Source: Karstenula rhodostoma CBS 690.94 (Eukaryota > Ascomycota > Dothideomycetes > Pleosporales > Didymosphaeriaceae). Taken from it: a stretch of DNA of 64,000 nt. Location: contig MU001506.1 of NCBI GenBank assembly GCA_010093485.1, forward strand, positions 744,001 through 808,000, in the 5' to 3' direction. Both the position numbers and the translations under genes were made by a program. A model generated the notes under the pieces. That model searched no databases. It saw nothing but the letters and a program-made list of their open reading frames with translations, and was not told where the DNA came from. This document shows positions 55,680 to 64,000 of the stretch, piece by piece. The first letter of the stretch is position 1, and each line of letters opens with the position of its first letter.

Positions 55680-56903
55680 ATGCTTACCAATATCGCGCTA
55701 CTAGCATTGATGACTGCCACGGTTGTTGCAGTTCAACCGAAACCCTACACCATCGATGTTGACCCGGCCGTTATTGAAAAGATTCGAACCCAGGCCAGCG
55801 AGTTCCGCCAGACGGAGCCCATTGATGCCCCGGCATGGTTCGACGGACCCCCAACTTCAAAGATCAACGAGATTGCAAAGTACTGGGCCGAAGACTACGA
55901 CTGGTCCAAAGTGCAAGACGGGATCAACAAGAACTTCACGCACTTTTACACTACTGTGCCCTCACCCGGAGGGAAATACAGCAGCAATGAGTCTCTGGGT
56001 CTGCATTTCATCCACCAACGTAGCGAACGGGACGATGCAATCCCGATCCTCTTCCTCCACGGCTGGCCATCGACAAGCCTAGAATGGGAGAAAGTCATTA
56101 TCCCCCTGACCAACCCATCCAACGCCAGCCAACCCGCCTTCCACGTCGTCGCCCCCGACCTCCCCGGCTACGGCTTCTCCCCCGCGCCCAAAGCCCCCGG
56201 CCTCGGCGCCGCCGAACACGCCACCGTCTTCGCCAGCCTGATGGCCCAGCTCGGCTACACCCGCTACGCCCTCTACAGCACCGACCTCGGCGCCTTCATC
56301 GCAATGTCCTACATCGTCGACTACGCCCCGCGCATCATCAACCACATCTCCGACTTCTACCTCACCCTCCCCTCCGCCGCCGACACAGCGCGCCTCGCCG
56401 CAAACCAAACCACCCCAGAGGAAACCGCCTACATGACCTCCATCGACTCCTACTTCGCAGACCACTCGGCCTACTCAGCTCTCCACTCCTCCCTCCCCCT
56501 CTCCATCGCCTACGCCCTCAACGACTCCCCCGTCGGCTTCCTAGCCTGGCGCTACCAGCTCGCCTGGACCGTCTCAGACGTCGACTACACGCCCGAAGAG
56601 CTCATCACCGAAACCCTCCTGCTCTACCTCCCCGGCGTCTACGGCAACATCCGCAGCTACAAGGAGCTCTTCGACCTCGACGCCTTAGCCCCGCGCGTGC
56701 CTTTCACCGTCCCCACCTCCATCCTGCAGTTCGGCAACGTCTCGCACTACCCCGCCATGGCCAACTTCAACTACGTCCCCAGGGACTGGCTCGAGCGGTC
56801 CGCGAACGTGACATACTTCAAGCGCCATGCGCGCGGCGGCCATTTCCCCGCGCTGAGCGAGCCGCAGGCTGTTATTGAGGGGGTCAGGGCTGCGTTGGCG
56901 TAG
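55680..56903 (+). CDS. Secreted epoxide hydrolase (alpha/beta hydrolase, EHN type)
   Basis: A single exon of 407 residues. Starting at MLTNIALLALMTATVVAVQ gives a signal peptide, so the enzyme is probably secreted or enters the ER. The N-terminal EHN domain (YTIDVDPAVIEKIRTQASEF, then FDGPPTSKINEIAKYWAEDY) is that of microsomal-type epoxide hydrolases. Motifs are the oxyanion-hole HGWPSTSLEW, DLPGYGFS, a nucleophile Asp202 in YSTDLGAFIAMSY, and the base His388 in RGGHFPALSE. The family opens epoxides to vicinal diols. Several N-glycosylation sequons are present. Codons become extremely C-rich in the third position from about 56100 onward. The natural substrate cannot be told; detoxification or lipid epoxide use are both possible. 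Confidence 0.9.
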   Translation: MLTNIALLALMTATVVAVQPKPYTIDVDPAVIEKIRTQASEFRQTEPIDAPAWFDGPPTSKINEIAKYWAEDYDWSKVQDGINKNFTHFYTTVPSPGGKYSSNESLGLHFIHQRSERDDAIPILFLHGWPSTSLEWEKVIIPLTNPSNASQPAFHVVAPDLPGYGFSPAPKAPGLGAAEHATVFASLMAQLGYTRYALYSTDLGAFIAMSYIVDYAPRIINHISDFYLTLPSAADTARLAANQTTPEETAYMTSIDSYFADHSAYSALHSSLPLSIAYALNDSPVGFLAWRYQLAWTVSDVDYTPEELITETLLLYLPGVYGNIRSYKELFDLDALAPRVPFTVPTSILQFGNVSHYPAMANFNYVPRDWLERSANVTYFKRHARGGHFPALSEPQAVIEGVRAALA

Positions 56904-57360
56904 GGGTGGATCGCCGGTTCCGGGGTTCGTGTGTGCATGTGTGGTTTAGGTTTTGTAAGTCGATAGAATTATAGTAATGACATCCCCCTCCCTGGAGCGT
57001 TCCTGGAACTTGGTCTGTGAAAGCGCGTACAAAACATCGGTGGAGACAAACACCCCTCCCCTCCACTCATAATAGAAATTGCCTCCCCTAGATATATCGT
57101 ATGCGATCACTATGAGGGCGGGTAAATCAATGAAGCAAAGGGGACAAAAAGGCGCGTTGTGCTTTGCCAATGCACGAACAAAGGGGGTCCAAAAAAGCGG
57201 CTAAGCCTTGAACCTACCTATAACCCTCCTACACACCATACACCCACCCACCCATCCATGCATAAAAGCGCGTCCAAAACACCCCTTCCCTCCCTCGCAA
57301 TGGCGCTACTCACAGCCGTAAACATGGTTCATCACTACAGCAAAATCAACACATCATATC

Positions 57361-57385
57361 CCATCCCATCCCATCCCATCCCATC
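57361..57385 (+). repeat. Pentanucleotide repeat (CCATC)5
   Basis: Five exact tandem copies of CCATC, then degenerate copies to about 57410. A microsatellite in the 3' flank between two genes. Confidence 0.9.
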
Positions 57386-57718
57386 CTACCATATCCCATC
57401 CTATCCAGGATAGTAATCAAAAACACTCCTTTAGATTTTCCCATTCATAATTCCAGCTTGACATGCAAGGAGCAAGGGAGAAACGGAACCCCATCCACGT
57501 ACATGGATGGCAACCTCTGCGTCTTCGCAAAAGTTTCCGCGCGTATGGTGGTACTGGACTCACTACTCCAGGCACGGACACCAGGACGAAGTATGTTTTG
57601 GATTGATGTGGTATAGATTGTTAGACACAGAGCACTGCTGCTGCTTCTTTATTCCTGCCGTCCCAACCCCCCAGTCCCCCCTCCACAAACGAATGTATCC
57701 ACTCGCGGGTATCGTCGA

Positions 57719-57746
57719 CCAAAAAAAAAAAAGCCAAAAAAAAAAA
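57719..57746 (+). repeat. A-rich tracts after the glycosyltransferase stop
   Basis: Two A-runs of about 12 each separated by GCC. On the minus strand they are T-runs just past the stop codon and may help 3' end formation. Confidence 0.6.
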
Positions 57747-57769
57747 TTTGTTTCCCCCATCCAATATAT

Positions 57770-59675
57770 CTACCACACAATCCCCCTCCAATCAAACTCC
57801 CCATCAACATTAACCCAATCCCCCTTGGCCCCCTTCCCAAACGCCCTCTCCCACCCAACCATAACCGCCAAAATCCTACACCCGACACTACTAACCGTGC
57901 AGACGACTGCATCCGCGCGCCCCACGACCGCCAAATCCATGAGATACGCGCGGCCGACCAGCTCGCGCAGATTCAGCGCCGCCTGCGGCACATTTGCGGC
58001 TGCGGGATCGTGCGGCGCCTGTGCGTCCTTGGAGGGCTGGCCCAGGCTGAAGAAGACGTCGCGGTAGAAGCCGCCTTCCCAGCCCGTGATCTCGTCTATC
58101 CAGGGGTTGGTTTTGCCCTGGGCGGCTTCGAGCGCGGCTTTGGTGGCCAGGATGATGCGGTCTTGGGCGCGGAGGGTGTTGGGGCCCAGCTCGCCTGTTT
58201 CGTAGACGGTGGGGTCGTCCGAGGCGAGGACGAGCTTGCTGGATGTGTGGCGCGCGAGGAGGGGGTTTTCGGGGGTGCGGGTGGATTTGGATTTGGATTT
58301 GGATTTGGGGGCTGCGTTTGACTCGATGCGCGAGATGTACAGGTCGCGCGCTGTGTCCATGTACCGCGCGAGTGGGATGTAGTCTTCGCGGTACTGGAAC
58401 TCGTAGGGGTGCTTGTCGCCGCGGCGGACGTGGAGGCCGATGCTGAGGCCGCCTGAGGCGGCGATGGGGTCGTAGAGCGTGCGCGTGCGGTCGAGGACGT
58501 AGGTTGCGTCGTCGGCGCGGAGCTTGAAGAGGGCGTCGTAGCCCGTGCGGAGGAGTGCGAAGATCCTGTGCTGCCGCTGGACGTACTGCTTCGTGGGATC
58601 TTCGTATTCCTCGGTGAAGGCGTGGCCGAAGGTTGAGGTTACGGTTGCGCCCGAGACAACGAGGTGGCGCGCCGAGTGTGGGCAGGGTGTCATGTACGAA
58701 GGGGGAGGTGGGAGACAGCCAGCGGCGGGTGGGGGGAGGAAGAAGGTCGAGTATTTGCCGTAGGGCCTGTGTGAATTAGTGGTAGTTGGAATGGGGGGAG
58801 AGGGGGACGACATACCATCGTGTGTCGTCAATGAAGAAGGTTCGGTTTTCCGCCACTGCTAGACCGTACGACATCCACAGGCGCATCAACGTGTTACCGA
58901 AGCCAGCATCGGTCGTCTCCATGACATATGTGAGAGTGCTGTCGCAGACCTGCTGTGTCTGCGTAGATTCTTTGTTCGCAATAGCGCTGTCATCCACAAA
59001 ACCCTTCGGTCTCCCTCTCGCCTTGGTCTGCGGCAGCAATGCCTGTGCCTCTGCATCCCCAATATCAATATAGTACTGATCTTTCTGGTAGTAACCCAAC
59101 ATTCTCCTGGCAAGGCCACTCTTTCCCTGCGCCTCCTCCCGCAGCTGAGCCTGCAACTCCATCGACTGCCCGCAGATATCGCGGTAGTGTTGCGGTTTGA
59201 GCGGGAATTCGTAACTCGGCGGTATCGACACCGTCCACCTAGGTTTGCCCTTTGCATCCTGCACCACCACGGCCGACGGTTCCTCCGGCAGAAGGTTTCC
59301 CCCCACCATCTCCCACTCCCCCGCATCTTCAAACTGTGTGGTCTGCTGCTGGTGATGCGCATACATCTGGCGCAAGATGAGCCAGAGGAGCACGGCGACA
59401 CCGCACCCGCCGATCACTAACCGCTTGACGAGCCTCGTATGGCTCGTCGACGGCTGCTTCTTCCCATGTCTCGGGATCAGGGACGGTAAGCTAGGGCTCA
59501 GCGGCGGACTAGGGTCCAGCAGCCCTCTTCTGGACGCAAGATTGGGCGAAAGCAGCGTCGCCGAAGTAATGGAGGGGCTGAGCTGCGAGTACGATGCCGT
59601 GGAGCCAACCGTCAGGTTATTCGGATTGCGACGCGCGTGCATCTTCCTGAAGCTCTTGGTCGCCTGGTTGAGCAT
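57770..59675 (-). CDS. Type II membrane glycosyltransferase, GT23/fucosyltransferase-like
   Basis: Two exons, 59675..58816 and 58766..57770 (618 residues), with a 49 bp GT-AG intron inside the core. A short basic N-terminus is followed by one membrane helix (LVIGGCGVAVLLWLIL), the type II layout of Golgi glycosyltransferases. Conserved blocks are TDAGFGNTLMRLWMSYGLAV, AENRTFFIDDTRWPYGKYST, GLHVRRGDKHPYEFQYREDY and, near the end, ADAVVCTVSSVGCRILAVMV. HVRRGDK and CTVSS are similar to the donor-binding parts of alpha-1,6-fucosyltransferases (GT23: HVRRTDK, CTFSS), so a sugar transferase role is likely; the actual donor and acceptor are unknown. A later Met (MHARRNPNN) is an alternative start. 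A (ATTTGG)n hexamer run near 58282-58306 encodes a Lys-Ser repeat. Fungi are not usually credited with core fucosylation. Confidence 0.72.
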
Positions 59676-61419
59676 CCTCTTGACGAGCCGTTCCTCTCTT
59701 TCAATTCCCCTCTTCTCTGGCAGCTGGATGTTGGGGCCGGTGCTGACGCGGGCCGCTGGCGTTCCAATGACGATGTGGAGGCAGTTGTGCGGGACGCTAC
59801 CTGTCCCTGCAGGTTGCTGTCGAACGGCGTCTCCTCCGGTGTCCCTGGAAAAACGGGAGCGAGGCTCGACTTGGATGCCTCTGCTCAAGGAGCGTAAGAA
59901 AGAAAATAGCGAATAGAAGCGTAGGAAAGCGGAAAGGAAGGTAAGAAAGTGAAAGCGCGGGCCTCGCTCAGCACACACTCATCAGCGTATGCAAAGAAGT
60001 CGAAGTCGGAACGAAGCGGCACGACAAGTCCATCCAGGAATCGTCGTCTAACGGGGCGGGCGGGCGGGCGACGGAGAAAATAACGAGTCCTTCCAGAGGC
60101 GGCGATGTAATTTGCAAAGGACACGAGCATGAACCCGCTGAAGCTCACGGCGTTTGGGGCACAGACGGCCGAAGAAGCACGCGGCGGGGAGCCTAGAAGG
60201 GGCCTTGTCCTCTCTGGTGCTGGAGGCCTTTTGCGCGGCCTGGGACCGCCCGGCGTGAAGCCTGACAGTTGCGATGCACATTGGCCCGGAGCCGCGTTTC
60301 AGACCGTCGATGGTCGCAGCCGAGCATCCCTGCCTGCCCGGTTGCCTGCCTCATTGCTCACTGCTCGTTGCCTCATTGCCCCGTGCATGCCACGGCCGAC
60401 TCCAGGTCTACCGCTGCTCACCCTCCGAGGACCATCCACGCAGGTTTACGCGGCTCTGTCCTGACGAATCTCGACCGACGACGTGTCTGCCAGTGGCCTC
60501 GATGCTGCCGAACGAGCACCCTCATCAACCGCCCGCCACCCGCACCTGAAACACAGTGCAACCCATCCGTCGCGCTCCCTTCCTGCCCAAACGGGCAAAC
60601 AGGGCCATCGCGCCTTCTGCTCCCAATGCCAATGCCGCCGGAGTCCGGCGGCACACACGCTACGCTCAGCGCTCGTGACTCGCCTGTAGCAACGGTGCGC
60701 TATGCTACGCGGCGCCGTCCTCGCTTGCTCCACGTAACCGCCTCACACCGAGTGCTGTGCTGTGCTGTGCAGCGCCTTCGCCTTGCTCATCCCCCCTACC
60801 CCACCCAGCACATTCCTCGCGCCCAAGCAATATGCCAGCCACATCCAGCGTATGAACGCAGCAACACGCGTAATGCAGTGAGGTGCCAACCCCAAACCAG
60901 CAGCCGCGTCAAGTAGTCACGTACATAGGTGCATTAAGTAGTGTCCATGTGGCATCGCCTCCGATAGATGATATGCCAGACCAGCTGAGATGAATACGAA
61001 ATACAAGGAGAAGTAGGGGTATCGAATCGACAATCTCCCACAGCGACGGCTCTGTCCGCTGCTGCAATAACGGAGAAAATAAAGCAACCCAACAAATACC
61101 CGAACTGCGCACGCTGCACACCCTAAGCCTACTAAGACAGGTGGTCGACAAACAGAGACGCACGGGAAGATATAAGGCGAAGCCGCCCTCGCCCTCGGTG
61201 TCGCTCTGCCCGACCCATCCGACCAAAAAAACGCCTTTACGCCCTGCTCTGCCAGAGGAAAGAGAAAAAAATACGAATACCATCGTACACACCTGAACAT
61301 TACATGCTTCACTCACTCTGTCTTACCACCATTTCCCTCTTTCGTGGTAGCGGGAGGAAGCCTCGTTCAAGTCGTATGCATGCGCTGCACGCCCTTGCCT
61401 TCCGAAGCGTCGTGCTGCA
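59676..61419. other. Intergenic region
   Basis: 1744 bp holding the leader of the glycosyltransferase and the 3' flank of the kinesin. Open frames here (for example minus 60917..61312) are short and unsupported. Nothing else is recognised. Confidence 0.45.
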
Positions 61420-64000
61420 TCAGCGCCTCTCACCCAAGAGCTCATTGACCGGACGAAGACTGCTTCGTCGTGGGCCGCTGCTCGCATTTGCATCGCTTGA
61501 CAGGCTGCGGCGTTGCAACCCCTCGGCGCTGGCCCGCCGCCCATCCACCGGCTTCGACATCAGTTCATCCAGCAGTTTATTGATTTCATGCGCCTGCATG
61601 TTGCGCTCTGGTCTGGCCGAAGTGAGAGAGAGCGTTCTCGGGGTGACGGCAGCATCCATGTGTCGCTCCGTTCGGGCTGACGTCATGGAGAATGCTCTCG
61701 GGCTTGAAGTCACCGGTGACTCTCTGGGGAGCACGCTGCCGCTGCTGCCTCTGCTGCCATCGCTGCGCTGCTGCGATGTTCTTCTGCTTCCCGCGGACCC
61801 CTCGCTGCCAACTTCTTGTGCTGTCTCATTCTTCTTACGCGCCGAGGTAAGGGCCGCGATCATCCGCTCCTTGTCCTCCAACTGTGCTCGTAGACTGCAT
61901 ATTTCGGCATCCTTCTCGGCGATTGTTGGTAGGAGGCCACTCTCCTCGCTACTGCCGCCCACCTTCTGTGAGAGCGACATGGACACGCGAGAGTGACTGG
62001 CTCGCCGCGCTTGCAGGAGCCGCTTCTCCAGTGTCGCAATGTATCGGTTCTTGTCGGCGAGATCGCTCTGCAGCGAGTGGATTTGTGCAGACTGACTTGC
62101 CGTGCCATCACCATTATCACCAAGGGAGTCCTCATCATCTCCATCCATAGGAACCCCCGAAAGGGTAGCTTGGGAGCCTCGTTTCGGAACTCCGAGCGTG
62201 GACTGACTTGCTGACGACCGAACCGATGCTGGCCGAAAGTCGCTGATCGTCGAGCCCCTTTGAAGACTCATCGACGAGAAGGATCGGCTGTTGTTGACAC
62301 CCAGAGACTTGGAACTCAGGATCAACCGGTTCAAGTGGTCAATACGTTCCTTCAGTGCCGTCCTGGCTATCTGCATCTCCACCATCTGCTCGTCATGACG
62401 CTGTCGGTCTTCTAGCTCTCGTGCCTTTTCCTCTTCTTCGTCCCTCTCTTGTTCTGCATGTTCAAACTGAGTATCCTCCGTCTTCTTCCGCTCTTCGAGT
62501 TGCTTTCTAAGCTCTTCAATCTCCACACGATATCGATCCAGAAGTGCTCGGCTTCCAGCGTCGCCAGCAGCACCGAGTGACTCGTCCGCCTTCTTCGCGT
62601 GGCTGACAATGTTGTTTTTTGCGCGCGATGCAAACTTGAGCGTGCTCAGTGTCTCTCCGACGTGCGTATGATTAGCAGCGATGCTACCGCTTGCGCCAAT
62701 CTGGATGGTGCAGAGGATGCTGACAAGAGAACCCCCAGAGAGAGCAGGCTGTAGGAGACGTGTGAGTTTGCTGTCCCGATACGGCAAGTGCTTCTCTTTG
62801 CTTGATTTGTCCTTGTCCGAGGTCGCCTTATCCTTGTCACCGGATAGTCGCGCGATAACTGTTCCAAGAGTGAGCAGACTCTTGTTGATATGGGATCCTT
62901 CTGTCCGCCTCTCCTTGTTATCGGCTGCCTTTTCGGATCCAGCCAAGTCAATGAGGCTTAGAGTAGAGACACGAACACCACCAGGCGTGATTGGCGTCCG
63001 CCTCGACTCTTTGAAGCTTCCGGTAGCACCACGCTCACGACTTTCCACGACAATTTGAACAACAGCGTGACTTCGCGAACTCCTTGCGTTGAACTGCGTG
63101 CCAGCAACTCGTCGTGCGTTGTCACCACGGGCAATAACTCTCAGCAGCTGCGTTGGGCTTTGCACGATCTCCTCCTTGAGCGGGGTCGCATAAACACCAC
63201 GTTTGCTGTCCTCTCTCAACTTGATTTCCTCCTGGGCTCCAGGCTGGCCATTCGCACCCACAATGGGTCCAGCGAGCAGATCGTGGATCTTTTCGTTGTA
63301 AATTTCCAAGTAGCTGACTCGTAGGAGAAATTCCCGGTGTGGCGTTTCCCGGATATAGGAGAAGATGTCGGTAATGGCTAGTGGGATGACACCAGGGTTC
63401 GTGGCAGTTCCTTGCATGGAAAACGTCTTGCCCGTGCCGGTCATGCCATAGGCAAACACGGTGCCGTGGTAGCCTTCCATGACCCGACGAACCAGTCGCT
63501 TCGCAGCTGCATCGTACACGCGGGCATTGTTGTCTTGGGTATCGAATACGTTGTCTGCATCATCGCCAATTAGCCGGACTTGCACCCTCATGCACCATGC
63601 AGTGTGACATACCATAGTAGTGCTCCCCGCCCTCGCGGCCTCTATAAGAGATGAGGGCCTTCTTGTTACTTACTTCCCAGTCCGTCTCTTGCTTGCTGTC
63701 TTTGGCGCCTACGTCAGGCCGTACTCGCACACTGACTAAGACGTTGCCCTTCCCATCTTTCTGTGTCGCATTATCGTCTGCCATAGTGCCCGCACCCGCC
63801 TGACTTGGCGCGTCGTCGTCTCCGATGTCCTCGAATGTGGTTGCGCTTGTCGCGTAAGATCCTTGGGCGGATGAATTCCGGCTCTGAGGCGGCGATGGCA
63901 GGCTTAAATGGTTTCCGTCTACGGCGAGCGACTCGCCGCTGCCGTTGAGCAGACTTGGTGGGGAAAGCGGCGACTTCCCTATGAGGCTGCGGCCACCAAC
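61420..64000 (-). CDS. kipA: Kinesin-7 family motor (KipA/Tea2/Kip2-like), 5' end cut by window edge
   Basis: Two exons within the window: from beyond 64000 to 63613, and 63554..61420 (840 residues seen). The motor domain starts near residue 85 (NVLVSVRVRPD), with P-loop AYGMTGTGKTFSMQG, GVIPLAITDIFSYI, LLRVSYLEIYNEKIHDLLAG, switch I NARSSRSH and switch II LIDLAGSEKA, and ends at ETLSTLKFASRAKNN. Coiled-coil segments follow (EIEELRKQLEERKKT, EQMVEMQIARTALKERIDHL), then a Ser/Arg-rich tail. This is the layout of CENP-E/Kip2-type kinesin-7. In Aspergillus KipA and fission yeast Tea2, the motor carries Tea1/CLIP-170 to microtubule plus ends and keeps hyphal growth straight, so a role in polarity is likely. 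The N-terminal extension before the motor is Ser/Pro-rich and continues past the edge. Confidence 0.93.

Larger units (their letters stand above)
56904..57769. other. Convergent 3' flanks with simple repeats
   Basis: 866 bp between two convergent genes. It includes a pentanucleotide repeat and A-rich tracts. A short frame near 57300 (MALLTAVNMVHHYS) is likely chance. Confidence 0.5.

Noticed and set aside
56079..56465. Gly/Val-rich minus-strand frame inside the epoxide hydrolase
   Set aside because: It is the mirror of extreme C-ending codons in the real gene.
56084..56878. Arg/Pro/Leu-rich second plus-strand frame inside the epoxide hydrolase
   Set aside because: A shadow produced by C-rich codon thirds. 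It starts mid-gene and has no motif.
1..64000. tRNA genes
   Set aside because: No stretch with a B-box like GGTTCGANTCC in a cloverleaf context was found by eye.
1..64000. Biosynthetic gene cluster or defence-type gene cassette
   Set aside because: The genes are mostly single-copy housekeeping functions without a shared pathway; no synthase, transposase or polymerase signature was seen.

Overview
The window is nuclear DNA of a filamentous ascomycete (Pezizomycotina). Coding genes carry many short GT-AG introns (about 42 to 119 bp), start contexts are of the ACC/AAC-ATG kind, and third codon positions are GC-rich. Families seen (fungal Zn2Cys6 regulators, a fungal STAND-type N-terminal domain protein, a KipA-type kinesin, HxB-type molybdenum cofactor sulfurase) fit Pezizomycotina. 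Dothideomycetes is my best guess for the class, from the style of the first regulator, but this is inference. I see no transposon, rRNA, tRNA, CRISPR or prokaryotic feature.

Layout, left to right: a Zn2Cys6 regulator running off the left edge (minus); a BCS1-like AAA ATPase (minus) facing away from an INSIG-type sterol sensor (plus); a large hypothetical protein (minus); the PIN-domain rRNA-processing factor Fcf1 (minus) divergent from a Csi2-like membrane protein (plus); the molybdenum cofactor sulfurase; a Ser/Pro-rich hypothetical; then about 5 kb with almost no genes, apart from a probable 74-residue protein ending in a CaaX box. Next come a UBX protein (Ubx5-like) divergent from the proteasome factor Ecm29; a second Zn2Cys6 regulator; a 3.3 kb stretch without recognisable genes; a dienelactone hydrolase; the condensin subunit Brn1/Cnd2 divergent from a CCX/NCLX-type cation exchanger; a large coiled-coil protein with a ubiquitin-like domain; a GPI-anchored CAP protein; a secreted epoxide hydrolase; a type II membrane glycosyltransferase; and a kinesin-7 motor running off the right edge.

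Most genes are unrelated housekeeping functions, and there is no biosynthetic cluster. The one functionally coherent pair is UBX protein/ECM29: a Cdc48/p97 adaptor and a proteasome quality-control factor share a 752 bp divergent promoter. Exon structures were built by hand from splice signals and reading frame, and every multi-exon model listed stays in frame. I did not find a convincing new multi-gene system. The most interesting leads are the CaaX-terminated small protein at 24125, two GC-AG introns, the internally placed zinc cluster in the first gene, and two other possible small genes in apparently empty intervals.
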